DNA of 64,000 nucleotides from Ramazzottius varieornatus (taxonomy: Eukaryota > Tardigrada > Eutardigrada > Parachela > Ramazzottiidae): the NCBI GenBank assembly GCA_001949185.1, contig BDGG01000015.1, positions 290,314-354,313 of the forward strand, written 5' to 3'. Within the stretch, counting starts at the first letter, position 1; each line of letters starts with the position of its first letter. Below, piece by piece: positions 11,902 to 24,299 of the stretch. The notes beneath the pieces are model-generated. The model was not told the origin of the DNA and did not search any database. It was given only the letters and a program-made list of their open reading frames with translations. Both the position numbers and the translations under genes were made by a program.

Positions 11902-13857
11902 TGGGTTGGTTTAATGGTTGTGGTACACTTCGCAAAATCAACGGTTTCTGGAGGTACCAGCGGAACGACAGAACAAAGTCCTAGACGACAACAGTATTCA
12001 TCATCCGGAAGTAAACGATCGATGACGATAAACTGAATCTTCTTGTAGGCATCACCGAATGCATACAGTGTGCTACGTTTGCTGCCGGACCCTCCACGAT
12101 GAGGCATAACGAACCAGACTGTGCATCAGACATCCTTATGACTCTGAAAAAATTTGCCGCCCCGTGCAGTAATGTCCCGGGCTCAGTGTGGGATATCGAT
12201 GATACGCAGTGTTATCAAGAATTTCACTACGGCGACGATGGCGAGACAGGTATAGCTAGTAGATATTGTACGGTATAAAACTGCGATAATTAGTATAGAC
12301 TCAGTAAGCGGTTCAGGCCGGCCAGCAGTAGACGGTGAACCCCGGCGAGACCTTTGTGAATCAGACATTATCCAGGATTCTTTCGCCAGGATCGTAACAG
12401 CGGTATAACCGTTAGGAACCTGGTGGATGCATGGTGGATTTAGCCCACGGAGATGCGCAGGGGGGGGGGACAAGGGTGGTTTTCCGCCCGTTCTTCCTTT
12501 CTGATGTGTATACAGGCTGTTCCCTTCTCGAGGCTTGAAGATTCTGCTGAGCACTGCTCCGCGTCAGTGTTGATTTCCGTCGGGCATAAATTCCAACCGC
12601 GCGATTAATCAAGCACAAATGTTCCACTGAGACTGCATAGTATAAACTCGCTTTTGTAACTCGGTTTTTATAACAGTTTTCTATACCAGTCTTCGTTAAA
12701 TTGTGTCGCTTGATTGATCGTTAAGTATGTAGATCATGCCCAGACTGAAATCAACACTGGTCCGCGTTTATGTGGAATTTCATCCTGTGAGAATTTATTG
12801 TATGTCTGATGTACACCTTCGTCAATTCCGGATGACTTGATCGAAGGTCTGCCGGACGAATTCGTCAGTTGCATGCGGCGAACCTTTCCCAATCGAAAGC
12901 CCGTTCCAACCATGACCTGTGAGCTAACCTAGCATCCATGATGACATTCTGAGGAACTGTTTCTAAAATCCAGTTAACCACACGACCTCGGAAAAGTCAT
13001 GTCCACAAAATATCTTTCGATCCTAAGCAACTGGTCGGAGATGTATTCAAACAGTTCTCATATGCCAAGTAAAATTTTTCAGAAATTCAGACAAAAATCA
13101 TATAGTATTATAAAGCAACAAAAGCTTCTCTATCTTCCCATAAGTTATTTTCCGAAGTTGTGTGCAAAATTTTGGGCGATTCCGATCAGTAGCTTTCGCC
13201 TGGAAAGATGTACAGAAAAAAATACTTTGTCGTAGTTATAGATTAGATTACGTCATCAAACTGTGCAACTGTGCATTGCTCAAGAGCCTTTTTCGTGTTT
13301 GATGACGATATGTTCAGCCGGGTACCACGAGCACAGAGGATAATTTCCGGTTCGCCACCCAGCTCTTTCCCTAGCACTCGGTCGGTAGTTTAAAATAGTC
13401 AGATCAGTTGTTCGCCTATGCGAACATGTTGTGCGACTAATATTTTGCTTGGGTAATGTGCTACGTCCGTCGACTCAACAGTTATTCGAGCTAGGTCAGT
13501 CTTCCCTTGATTGTACACTTCCTGCTGCTTGTAGTGACTAAAGTGCGGCGAGGCTGCATTGCCGGGACGCTCCCGAACTGCACTCAGAGTACTGCCCGGA
13601 GGCTCTGCGTCTGCCACAACGCGAACAATTGCAACATTAATGGAGGTGCAGGAAGGTTTTCAGGTGGAAGTGTCTCGGCGTCTCTCCCTGCCCCTAGCAG
13701 TGACCCGAAGCCAGTTGTGGATTCGGGAAGTAATGCAGTTGTGGACAGCAGTATCGCTCCCGCTACTGTCGCATCAAGTGCATCTTTGGCGGATAGAGAG
13801 TGGATCGGCGTTATTGTACCTTTGACTGTTTTGCTGAATCGTTTCGCCATGTCCTAA
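11902..13857 (+). CDS. Three-finger (Ly6/uPAR-type) GPI-anchored protein, copy B
   Basis: Three phase-1 exons join in frame: up to 11953 (hydrophobic leader WVGLMVVVHFAKSTVSG, upstream limit uncertain), 12049-12249 and 13535-13857 (stop TAA). The mature part has exactly ten cysteines: a CxxC opening, DC, PC, QC, then GC, NC and the closing CVC...NCN. This is the Ly6/uPAR and Quiver/Sleepless pattern. After the domain come about 60 Ser/Pro/Ala-rich residues and a hydrophobic end (IGVIVPLTVLL), as expected for a GPI signal. The protein would sit outside the cell. Members of this class modulate channels and receptors or act in adhesion, but the role here is unknown. The only in-frame ATG seen in exon 1 is at 11914, giving a very short leader. 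A further 5' exon may exist. It is the only one of four local copies without breaks in the reading frame. Confidence 0.7.
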
Positions 13858-15420
13858 ACGGCAGATATCGTCTTGTTTTGTGAAAGTTAGTCTAGAAGTT
13901 TCACGACTTTACGGTGGTAAAAATAACCAGGAGTAAATGTAAGAGATTCACCTCTATTGAAAAAGGAACCGCCATTGCTCGGGTATTCGTTCTCGTTTTA
14001 TTCTAAATCTGTTATGAATCGCCTTCGCACACTTGCAATTTTTGATTGTGAGAGTGATGATTCAATGACCATAGTATACCCTACCCGACCATCGTTGGGT
14101 CAGAGCTGTGGTCATGGTCATACGGTCAAGCGATCATGGTCGGGCTGCGTCCACCCTCCTTGCCATCATCGGTTGTCTTTCTGAATGGCAGCGTACTGTA
14201 TACTATGTTGGTTTTTACTGATTATCGGCACCCTATAGCGTGGTCGTGATTAGGATTTGGGTCAGTGCTACCCAAAGGTTTATCAGCCCCTAACCGTGCT
14301 GCCTTCAGGGTTAGGCTAGCAGACCAATTAAGCGTGGAAAACGATATATCCCATATCGAAAATTTTTCTCGCCGATTGCCTGATTATTCGAAACGCCTGA
14401 TCCTTGTAAACCAAATGCGGAAAACAGACGGACTTCACATCGGACTTCACATTGATCTTGTTAACCGTGGAATGGTGTTCGGATACGGCCTAACCCGGAG
14501 CGAGCAAAGCCAATTCTAAAAATATTCGCTCAAATACCTGTGCAGTCTGAAAGAACTGTGCACGCTTGATAAACAATGAGTTTGCTGGCCAACGGCCGGT
14601 GAAATTTAAACCAGAATGACGCTTTCTGTATCACGGAAATAACTTTCTTCCGCAGTTTTCACTTTTCAGCGAATCTGCTTACAGTGAGCAGTGTAAGTTA
14701 GTTAGAAGTGCCATAAAACATTTTGCAATAAATTTTAGTCAGCAGAATCAACCATCAGGTGTTTTATGTAGTATCTGTGTGTCTTGTTGCGGGGATGTGC
14801 AGGGCAACGATGGCAAAAAGCTGGCCAATTTCCATGAGGTGCCTTTGTTGCCTGTTTTTTCACCTTAGGGCTCTTCAGAATTCGATAAGGATTTTCAAAC
14901 TTTCCATCATATTACTTGTTCCTAGCTTTTCCGTCTTGCTCTGCCCACCCTGTTCTTCCGGGTTTTGTATATCAGAACCATTTAGGGTGGTCGCTTTTCC
15001 ACGATTTCCGGCACTAGACCAGGCATGGCTGCCTTATGGTTTCGAGACGGTTTTGACCTGTAAGCTTATGGCCACGGTTGGAAGAGTTCACATGTTTGGG
15101 AACTAGATTCATCCGATATCAGCGGTACAACACATCTGTTCAGTCGGAGATTGTCGGTTCCATGACAGAACCGGATCCCTTCGGGCTCAAACCGCAGGGA
15201 TACTCAGCCGGGCGACAAGTTCAACAGGCTAAACCGCCTCTGGTTTTCGGAACTGCGCCCTCATTTCAGAATAATTTGGCGCGATCATCCGATCTGGTCA
15301 CCGTGATAAGAGGCCTTAACCGGCAGAGCGACAATATTGAAGTAAGAAGGGACACAAATTGTCATTGTAACGGGATACTGTAGCTTGTAAACGCAAAAGG
15401 CAGCTGTCGCACACCGTGAG
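13858..15420. other. No gene recognised between Ly6-type copies B and C
   Basis: Short unsupported frames only. Nothing resembling a repeat pair, RNA gene or known domain was seen. Confidence 0.4.
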
Positions 15421-15592
15421 CGCTCAATGAAAGCAAGACCCCATCCACGACTTTGACTGCGCAGCGGACAACCCAGCGATCTTGAAAAATTCACAGCCCA
15501 GTGTACTGCTACCTTTGCGCCCAATGCGAAGTGGAACAGTACGAAAGTGGGCTGCCAGGAAAAATTTTTCTACGACAAGGACGGCCAGACAT
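15421..15592 (+). pseudogene. Three-finger (Ly6-type) exon 2 remnant, copy C
   Basis: CAADNPAI is read in one frame, while LEKFTAQCTATFAP followed by GCQEKFFYDKDGQT is read in another, so a frameshift splits the exon near 15480. It ends at a good phase-1 donor (ACAT|GTAAAG, 15592), the same position as in copies A, B and D. Upstream of the DC cysteine the frame meets a TGA. No third exon was found. Similarity to copy A continues into the 3' flank. Confidence 0.65.
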
Positions 15593-16098
15593 GTAAAGTA
15601 TGGCTGCTTAGTTTGGGAAAAAGAAGGATATCTTCCCTGATTGATGAAGCCTCGTTTATGATTGCACGGCGCTTTCACTTCCGGTTCCATCTGACGTCTC
15701 GACTTGAAGGGCTCTTGGTACTAGGCCTTTGCGAGTTTTCGTCCATCCTTCATTTCCGTACGGGTTCGTTTGACTTTCAGTGAAGAATGTGATCCGAACA
15801 TGCCTTGATCACGCTGCTTATGAATAGGTGAAGCCCGGCAGCCTTTACGTGGACTCGATGCGTAGGCTATAAAGAAAAGAGCGCAACAGAGCGCAAATCG
15901 ATATACGGCGGAGAACAAACTGGCTTTATACACTCCGGAGATCAGGCTATTAGGTTATGCGAAGAAAAATACTGATTCAAGGCTTAAACGAAAACGGAAG
16001 TTATGGTGGGGGGAAACTTATCGTATGGCTAGTCAAATGTTTTGGTGTGGCATTGTATGTGTGAAACAGTGATCAGCCGAGAGTTGTGCATGCTTTAT

Positions 16099-16205
16099 GG
16101 GCTTGGCACAGGCAAGGCGATTTAAGGCAATGGACTTCGGGCACTGGACAATACTGCCAGAATTTAGCCGAAATCGGCCGGAGCTTACCCATAATTACCC
16201 GGAGT
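16099..16205 (+). repeat. Inverted dispersed repeat, left copy (right copy 28821-28915)
   Basis: GGGCTTGGCACAGGCAAGGC and GACTTCGGGCACTGG on the top strand match the bottom strand of 28821-28915 (GGGCTTGGCGCAGGCAAGGC, GACTTCGGGCAATGG), with further scattered similarity to a GAGC-TTAC/CCCGGAG end. The two copies face each other across 12.7 kb and flank the retroelement block. Confidence 0.75.
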
Positions 16206-16639
16206 TTCATGTGTCAAATTGAGCTACCGCGGTGCATTTCGGAACGTCGTGGCACTGTTGGTACAACCTTTCTATAACCCAACAGGCCGTGCCGCAGCGA
16301 GCTCTTCGTCCTGTGGTGCTCGGGGAGTCGCAAGGTCTGTTGCCCGTGGTGGCACTTCGTTGTCTCGCGGAGCTGTTGTCACAAGGTCAGGGCGAGGGGA
16401 TAGGGGAGAAAGCGGACCGATGAGCCACTCGAAGACCTACTCTCCGACCCGGGGTCGCTAGAGCATGGAAACTCACCGAACGGAAGGTGGGAAACTGCCG
16501 AACAGCACGATCAATCACCGGAGTAGGGAGGATCCCCTCAAGATGAAGGACCGACAAACCGAGTACCGCGGAAAACGATTCAGCGACTAAAAGTGTCACG
16601 GGCACGAATTGGCACTACTGGTAGTGAGGAACCATCGCG

Positions 16640-16765
16640 GAAGCGTGTGAAGTACGAGTCAACAAAGAGCGTAACCCGGTGCGAGGTGTGGGACTGTTTT
16701 ACCAGGATAGATGACGAGACCCATGGCCACCACTTTGCCACATCTTCCGCGAAGGAAGCGCAACA
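16640..16765 (+). pseudogene. Possible BED-type zinc finger remnant (hAT-like)
   Basis: The frame from 16593 contains SVTRCEVWDCFTRIDDET followed by HHFATSSAKEA, which resembles the VW-x-F-x-R-x-DD start of BED fingers in hAT transposases. The zinc-binding CxxC is not preserved. No catalytic transposase blocks follow. It could be chance similarity. Confidence 0.3.
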
Positions 16766-17073
16766 AAAGTCACTTCCCAAAGCTCACCATCCATTGTTGC
16801 TAGAAACCTGTTCTCCGTCAAGCCAACCTCCACCGCATCCGAACACGTGAACAGCTAGGGCCGCCATCTGATACCCTTCACCCGGACCTGTATGGAAGCA
16901 GACACCTTAAGGGCCTGCGTGTTCCTATAAAGCTGGATGAGACCCTCAGAGCTACCATCAGCGAACAACAGGGACTTCGACGAGCTGGGCGGTGAAGTAG
17001 ATGAAGGTGTTGAGATGGATATGGTATATTTGTTTGAGCCATTCTGAGGCGCTATATGTGCTACGGTTTTGAG

Positions 17074-17316
17074 TGCTACCAAACTTCTTCGCTCAGTGGC
17101 AAGGTCCCGTGGTTGGATGGTCTCAGCAAATGTGTGACGTAACGCCCAGTGCGGCCGTGCTTGCGAAGCGAGCGAAAGCGGCCCGTATCCAGCATTACCC
17201 GTAGTCTACCGCTTGAAATTCGCTGGCTGACGTCCGTTATCGCTTTCGGAGCCGCTTTACATCTCACGGCGTACCATGTAAAATCTGGCCACTGAGCGAA
17301 GAAGTTCGGTGCTATC
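17074..17316. repeat. Short inverted-repeat element (MITE-like), about 240 bp
   Basis: AACTTCTTCGCTCAGTGG (17082-17099) recurs as its exact complement CCACTGAGCGAAGAAGTT (17289-17306). Outside it, GTGCTACC and its mirror GGTGCTATC extend the similarity. No coding capacity is present. It may be a deletion derivative of the element that left the BED-like fragment just upstream. Confidence 0.75.
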
Positions 17317-17902
17317 CCCCCCCTCCCCCCCAGTCTGTCAAAGTCAGATGGAGATGTGTTGCGACTATAGTTGGCTTGTATTATTAGACCAATGTCCTCT
17401 TAGCAAAACAACACAAACATTCCCCCCAAACCACTAATCCAGAAACCCGCTCACCAACAGCGCCAATGATGAAGATCCGGCCGATGCGATAACGCTCATA
17501 CTTTTGAGAAGTCTGCTGTATGGCAGAACTCTGTACAGGCCCGCGTCTGGTGCTGTAAGGGGAATGCCCATTAATTCGTGGTCCACTTTTTTCTTGCGGC
17601 TCTCATAGTTGACCATCGACTGCTTCCCATGAGTTTCCGTGACGAGTAACGACAGGTCTTGGACAGCGCAAAAGGATTTTTTTCATACAGCTAGCTGTAA
17701 AGCCTCCCACTGGCTTAACAAGAACTCTAAAAGGTCGGTCAATGAAGAAAGAATTAGGATCAAAAGAGAACTGACTGGGCAGAGTTTTCTTTATTAGTAA
17801 TTCTAGGTCTCAAGAGAAGGAAAGGAAAAAAGAAGTCCCGACTGTTACTGAACAGTCGGTTTATATACTTTGACAGCGTCGCAGAAGGAAAGAGAAAGTT
17901 CT
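17317..17902. other. No gene recognised left of the retroelement block
   Basis: There is a C-tract (17317-17331) and A-rich sequence. A small stem occurs near 17840-17860 (CCCGACTG...CAGTCGG). No protein similarity was seen. Confidence 0.4.
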
Positions 17903-17968
17903 AGAAGTACGTGAAGTGTTCGTGCTGATTCAGCACGAGTGCTTTATTGCCGAGGTAAGCTCTTTACA
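17903..17968 (+). repeat. 66-bp direct repeat, left copy (identical to 28725-28790)
   Basis: All 66 bases, from AGAAGTACGTG to GCTCTTTACA, match the copy 10.8 kb to the right, and a few more bases match outside with single mismatches. The repeat contains the near-palindrome TCGTGCTGATTCAGCACGA. On the bottom strand it reads TGTAAAGAGC... with an AATAAA inside, which suits a retroelement terminal or sub-terminal repeat in the orientation of the minus-strand ORFs between the copies. Confidence 0.85.
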
Positions 17969-18079
17969 GAGCCTCCTCGCGTAGTGCTCCATCGTTATTC
18001 TCAAGTATTGCCTTGTTGGCTGCGGTTTGGCCTTCGGTCGATGTTGGGTTGTCTTGAATGTGGACGATTTAATGGCCCA

Positions 18080-18540
18080 CTAGAACTCAGTCGAATGCTC
18101 GAAGAACTCAGAGCACAGGTCGTGCCATTCAGGCACCATCGTCTCTCTTGGTTGAATGATGAGACAGGGTAGGAGGTATGTGTTGCTGGCCATAGCTTTG
18201 ACTAGCTGTTGGCTTCGACGAAGTACGTGCGCCGGTCGCGCGTACTGAAGTAAATGGTAGTAACGCTCCGTGTAGTTGATATTAGGGTCTAGATCAAGGT
18301 GGCCTCTGTACTGTCTGAAGGTAGTGGAGCTGAAATCAAAATTATCCAGTGCTTCAGGAAGCCGTGCTGACATGATAGGCATCGCTTCCGGATAGACCAC
18401 GTTGGTGACTGTACCGTCACAGAAGTAGTTGATGATGCTTGGATCAGTGCGGAACAGCTTGGCTTGACCCTGAGTGTGAAGATCGGAGTGTAGATGTCAT
18501 ACAGTGCCGTGATCCACGTGTTAGTGATGGCGATATCTTA
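18080..18540 (-). pseudogene. Unidentified frame-broken coding-like stretch downstream of the env-like gene
   Basis: A 106-codon frame (18400-18080) with normal amino-acid composition is continued upstream in the same frame as KLFRTDPSIINYFCDG. A second frame continues further upstream as TNTWITALYDIYTPIFTLR. One frameshift near 18470 would join them. I do not recognise the family. Its orientation and position suggest that it belongs to the neighbouring retroelement or to another virus-like insertion. Confidence 0.35.
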
Positions 18541-18782
18541 GTGGTATAGTGTGCAGTACTGAGGGTACATCGGTATCTGCAACAGCGACATTTCGGAAAT
18601 GGGTGGTTTCACGAAGGACTGAGTCGGTCTAAACTAGTGCACGCGTCGGTAGGATAGCCGAAAAGGGAAACCATTAGGAGGGTGAGTAGTAGTTGTCGGG
18701 GTGGGATGCCGGGGTTGGTTGATCGTCCGGCAGTCGTTGATTGTCATTTGTTTAGCTCGGTAACTTCTTCGTTTAATTCATT

Positions 18783-21400
18783 GATTAGCTTCCTTGCTGG
18801 CGGGTTCGGGGGGTTTTTAGCGTGGAGTTGTTGTAGATGGAGTTAGACTCGGTAAGATGGTACTGTTTTGGTTTCTTCTTAGGACAGCAGCATGTCAAAC
18901 AGCTGCGCAGAATCTTCCAGCCACAGCATTTAACTATAATCAGGCCTACGATGACAATCGGAGCTAAAACGAAGAGAACTATTTAGACGTTTCTGAGAGA
19001 AGACACGAATCTCTCGATTGCTCCTGAAATCCCTTCGCCGATTACTGCAACGGTGTTGGTCTGTTCGCTATCCTGTCGCTGAGCGTGAGTCATCGTGTCA
19101 ATCAGGGAAAGGCTTCCGGAATTTTCCATGATTGCTGATAGCTCGCCGAGAAGGTCAAAGTAGCTGCGATCAGATGGCTCGTGCCGATTGGCCAACGACT
19201 GCATTGCAGTCGAGTCAGCCTCCATCTTGAACATGGCTGCCAAGTGATCATGGCTAATGGATATCGTTTGTTTGGCCTTCTGCCAGTCATGAGCATCTTC
19301 TTTCCATTCCATTATTTGATCGCCAATTGTCGTAAAGAGGCCGCCGTGTAGGCGGGGAACGAAGGGACAGCCATCAAGACTTAGAGAGTTGAGGACGAAC
19401 GGTTCCATTCCACACTTGGTCTTCTTAGCACCGACATCTGTGGTTACTTTCTGACACTGGTACAAAAGGGCTTGTGACGTTCCGTGTGCCGTGATAGAAT
19501 GGCAATCGTTTAGACCGATCAGTTTTGCGGCACGGACCCCTGACTGCTTCGCCATCATGGACAGGAGGGCTGCTTTGTTGAGGCGGGATCGACAGTCCAA
19601 GTTGCGGATTTCATTATTCAGAATGTTGGAAATCTGGACTTGGTTATCGCGTAGGTACTGTAGGTGTGATATCAGGGACTCTTGGCGAAGATCACCAGAG
19701 GCTGCATACGGGAATACTTCCGCCACGTCGGTATCGCTTGACTGGCGTAGTCGGTTCAGAAAGCCGACCTTGCTTTGTGCTCGCAATCCGGATTTTGATT
19801 GCTGCTGAGCTGGCTGAATAAACGGTGGCTGAATATGTGGTAACACCAAGGGTAAAGCTACGGGTGGCTCAGGCTTACTTGGTGGGATAAATATATAGGC
19901 TCGTGTTGCGGTGGTAGTACTTGCATCTGCTTTGGTGCTTGCATGTAACGAGGGCCGTCGTGGAAGCTTTGATGACCGCGAGCGGATTTGCTGATTCTGT
20001 TACCGTCAGGATCATACTGTCTTCGGACATCTGCCCGGAACTGGGTTTCAGTCTCCAGGTTGTCCTGTTCTTTTGCAGCTGCTTCTGAAGGAGCCTTTCG
20101 TCTTCCGTTCGAGTCCATTTTACTTGCAGTCGGCGCTACTCTAACCGGTCTTCGTACTCGGTTAGTGGTAGCATTTGCGACAATGCCTGTGGTTGCGGTC
20201 GCTGTGGCAGGTTGACAGGGACCGGCACTGGTTGCGAAGTACTGGTAATGTTGATTGGTCGCTGGTTTATGACTTGCTCCGTCGTTAGGTTGATAATCGG
20301 TGGCATGACCATTTCCGGCATGACTCGTGTGGGTTCGGAAATGTTGGTGGGGGTGCCTCCTCGCTGTTTTCTGAGTTGCCTCCGTTGAGCCTCTAGTCGT
20401 AGTTCGTACGGAGACTTGGGTTCAACCCATCTTGGACGGGAGGTTGGTTTTGTGCGAGGCTGTTGGGCTTGACGTTTGTATCGACTTGCGACCAGATCTA
20501 GGACGTCATCGTGCTCTTCTGATGTGTAGGTGAAGTTGAGGAGGACGTCGGAGAATCCTTTGACGACGTGATGCATGTCGACGAGCGTAGTACAGTTAGT
20601 TCGCTGATTGTTGAGATAGGATAAATTCAACTTGCTCAGTAGGGTCCCGTAGACGAAGATCGGTCTTTTCGAGTTTGTACATAGTACCAGAATCGTTGGC
20701 GACAAGCTGGTACTCGCATTCTTTCTTCTTGGGCGATTGGTCAATCGCGTTCCATATCACGGTCATGTGATTCTTGCTCTCATAACCTTTGTTGCGGTCG
20801 GCACCGAGTTCGAGATGATGGGGTCTTTCGAGATGAAACGAGATGATGGGGTCTTTCGGACCGTTCTAAGTGAGGACTGTATGTAGGTCAACAAGATAGT
20901 CCAGAGTTCTTCGTAGTGGTCATCCAGGAGTATTCACGGGAAGGCTTACGTCTCGGAATTTGATAAGCGAACCATAGGGTTCCCGTTGCAGGAAAGCGTT
21001 TGAGCCGTTCGCTCACAGTCTGCATCAGAGAGATCGACTGGGCCGGACGAAGGTATCGTATCTGTGGCACCCCAGAAGGATTTTTAGGTTTCAATCTGTT
21101 GCAGCCTAGCTTTGCAGGTTGTTCCGATAAATTACTGGGCACCCTTTTTCATGGCGTAGATGGAATAGTTGACATGCCGTGGCTTGGGCTCTGCCGCCAG
21201 CTTTTCACATGTAGTATGGGTAGCTAAATCCAGAAGACCCAGAAGGTGTTGATTTTTGCAATTGCGATGTCTGCCTGAATAGTGAAGGCCGTAGGCAGCA
21301 TGATGAAACACAGTACGAATATGGGCCAAGCAGGGAGGTGGTGCATGGCATTCATCTGGCGTGGTGGTTTTGTACGGGTTGATCGGCGAGCCCTTGCAGC
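18783..21400 (-). pseudogene. Env-like glycoprotein gene of a Ty3/Gypsy-type element, decayed
   Basis: The minus strand shows, in order: a basic leader followed by a hydrophobic signal-like segment (about 21350-21230), several frame-shifted pieces (21142-20888, 20744-20136 and 20118-19858), and a 288-codon frame (19849-18983) with many cysteines. A hydrophobic anchor plus a Cys-rich and then Lys-rich cytoplasmic tail follows (about 18980-18783), separated from the last frame by one in-frame TAA. A KRQ cleavage-like site and N-glycosylation sequons are present. Order after the protease and integrase tail fits an env gene of an errantivirus-like retroelement. I cannot assign the glycoprotein class. 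At least four breaks make it non-functional. Confidence 0.65.
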
Positions 21401-21753
21401 CGACTTGGTTTGGTCCTGGAGGTCCTCGTCGGACTCTAAGATGTTGTCAGCGCTAAGGCCCGATAACAATCGGTTTCCGCGTTGTTTCTTGGTGCTTAGT
21501 ACCTTGACCGCCTTGACCACAGACGTCGTTTGCGGTTGAATTCCCTGTCCGGATTGGCTTGGGCTGCCCTCCCGCTCAGAGTCAGGAGGGTTTGCCAAGT
21601 TAGAAACGCTGCGGTACTTGCGTAGGATGGGAGGGTCTTCAAGTGTTTCCAACCTAGGTCGAGGAGTTGCTTCCCGAGTGGTGGCTGCTTGCGGTGTCAC
21701 CGGGCGAGGATCAGGAATCCTGAGAGGAGGCGGCATGGCCTTGGATGCGATGT

Positions 21754-24180
21754 TCAACCTTCTTGGTGGGGTACAACTTGATCGCCTACTTTGAGCGGCG
21801 TTTCCTTAAAGAGGGCTAGTTGATCCGTGTGATGCTTCGTGACGTTGATAGCAGGATATGTTGGACTCCGGATACACGATACAAACGTAGCGTTGTCCTT
21901 CTCGACCATCTGTTGATTGGGTAACTGATCACTAGGGACCAAGACTGGACTATTGGTCCCGGTCAGCTTGAGAAAGTCTGGCCAAGACAAGATGTAGTCG
22001 TATTTCTGTGGCATTAATTGCAGTACATGAGCTCTGCACCATGTAGATCTGTTGTAGGCTGAGATTTTGAGGTTGATGTGGCCTTCTATGATCATCGTTG
22101 CTCCCAAAATCTTGATGTGCTCGTCACGTTGCAGGAGGGGTAGCAAGGATAGCTGCTTGATAACATCCAAGGATACGCAAGTGACTGTGCTTCCGGAGTC
22201 GAGTAGGGCAAAGGCTGGGGTACCTTCGATTTCTAGCTCTACAATAGCTGATTGACCGGAATCGGTCGAAATATAGTTCGACAGGACATCGGTAGCAGTG
22301 TTGCTGTCATCGGAGGTCATCACAAGCATGGAAAATTGTTGTGGTGGCGCGTACGTCATCTGGTCGCGACGTGCTTGAGGTCCGGTAGAGGCTTTGTTGG
22401 GTCGGTCTGGATAACCGGAGCCGAAGTGTGGTCGGCCGCAGACGTAACAAGACACTGCACGGTTGGTTGGTCTAGACGTCGCAGTGAAAGTCCTTGCCGA
22501 CTGACTGGCGGTATTTGTAGTACCACCCGTAATGTTATTGTTACCCGGTCGTGTCTGTACTGTTTCTGTTGTGACCACCTCTTGGTACTGAGGTCTCGGC
22601 GTCTGGGATGTTGGTTTCGCGATTACGGTTATTGTAACCACCGTTGTAACTGCTGTTGGACCTGTTGAATCCGTTGTCGTTGCGGTTGAAACCTCCACTG
22701 AAAGCATTTCTGTAGTTGTCTCTGTTACCGTTACCGCGGTATTCACCGTTTTTGGAGTTCCCACCATAACTCCGGTTGTTGTTACTGTTCTGGTACCGGT
22801 TGTAGTCGTTGTAACTTTGGTATCCTCTGTTGGACTGGTTGCGGTATCCTCCTCGGAAACTGGCTTGTCCGTTGAAGGCGCCGTGATAGTTGTAGTTGCG
22901 GTTGATGTTACCGTTGTACCACGTCCCGTTATTTTGCCGTTCGGGCGTGTAGACACGAGTCTGCACAACCTGTGCTGTTCGGTGCGGCATTGGGTCCGCT
23001 ATGTCGTTAGGCATTTGTTGTTCCCTAAAGATTCGGGTTTGCTGCGACGTTTTCTTCTCTGCCTCGATGACTCGAGCAGTAATCTGCTTGAACTCCGCTG
23101 GAGTTTTAGGATTCAGGACTGCGACCAATTTGCGAACCCCCCAGGGAGGCCTCTGGCTAATTTATCTGCTATCTCCTCGTTAGTAAACTTTTTCTCATGT
23201 TTTGCAGTATGCCATACCGGTTCATGACTGCGTCGTAGTATTGATTGACGCTTTCGCCTGGCTGCGTATTGCGGCGATTCAACTTGGCTGTTCGAAAGGC
23301 GAGGGATCCGGCTGGTCGGAACTCGGTCTTCAGATCTGCTTTCAGGCGCTCCCATGTTTCGTTATTGTGTGTTGGTCGGCGGTTCCACCAGGAATCCGCT
23401 GAGTTACGGAAGCGTAAGAACGCATGTTCCACCATGTCCCTCGCTGGGATACGTTGAAGCTTGCAAGCCGTCTCAAACTTCTTGATGAAAATACCGATTT
23501 CTTCGTCGTCATGGCCGTGGAACAACGGCATTGGAATGTTGATTTTTGTGGCAGCTATAGCCTCGATGAGGGTATCGGCATCGAGCTTGACTTTCTTCGG
23601 TATTTCGTTGGCGTTGTCATCGTCGTCGTCCTGCTGTTCGGTCTTAACTTTATCGACAGCGTCTGTTTTGGGCAAATTGACGAACAGACCTTTCGCTTCG
23701 TCGTTTTGTTCACCTCTTTCTCCCCCTTTTTCATCATCGTGTCGTTCGATGTCGTCACTGTTGGCGTTCTTGGCCATTTCAATTTGTTGTTGTGCAGCTC
23801 TGGTGGTTTGAACGTGCTGGTTGTGGTGATGGTCTAGCAGATCAGCGTTGATCGTAGAAATTGGGTGGTCCTCGTCGGAGGCAGGTGAATTGATATGTCC
23901 TTTTAGTCGGCGGAAGGTGGACGCAACAATTGACTTTGCGTACTCAGTTGCCAAGCTGTCGGTGGTAGCGGAAGAAGTAGTCGAAGTTGACGACTGTAAC
24001 GTGTTATGGGCAGAGTTGAGTAGTGGCAACGTTGAGTCGTGATGATCAGATAGAGTAGGAAGTTCGGTATCCGTGTTAGTAGCGTGCTTATTTTTGACGA
24101 CGGTTACTTCGAAACGTTCTTCTGTTTTTTGTGGTGACGTAGGGACTGACGAAGCGGTACGAGCTGTACCCTTTTCGGGC
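21754..24180 (-). pseudogene. Gag-protease region of a Ty3/Gypsy-type element with the polymerase core deleted
   Basis: The Gag core (about 23560-23170) has FHGHDDEEIGIFIKKFETAC and a W-N-R...E-x-W-x-x-LK block. It is followed by frameshifts near 23190 and 23130, an Asn/Gly-rich linker and another shift near 22610. The zinc knuckle at about 22450-22410 reads CYVCGRPHFGSGY, so its last cysteine is lost. The retropepsin active site LLDSGST lies near 22200. The frame then runs directly into LKVGDQVV (about 21790), typical of the integrase C-terminus. Reverse transcriptase, RNase H and most of integrase are missing. No long terminal repeats could be matched on the two sides. This is a dead copy. 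Confidence 0.8.
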
Positions 24181-24299
24181 GATCCTGGTATTAATGCAGA
24201 CTTCCTTGGCGGAATTACAATCAAAAAACGGTAAGATGATAATGAAGTGCAAGGCAGATTTGCAAACTGACAACCAGTCTTCGGCCAATCCAACCAGTA

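Noticed and set aside
17317-17331. C-tract as a recombination or telomere-like signal
   Set aside because: A single short homopolymer without repeat structure.
22252-23837. Plus-strand frames of 116-138 codons across the Gag region
   Set aside because: They are antisense to the Gag/protease frames, which have recognisable motifs on the minus strand.
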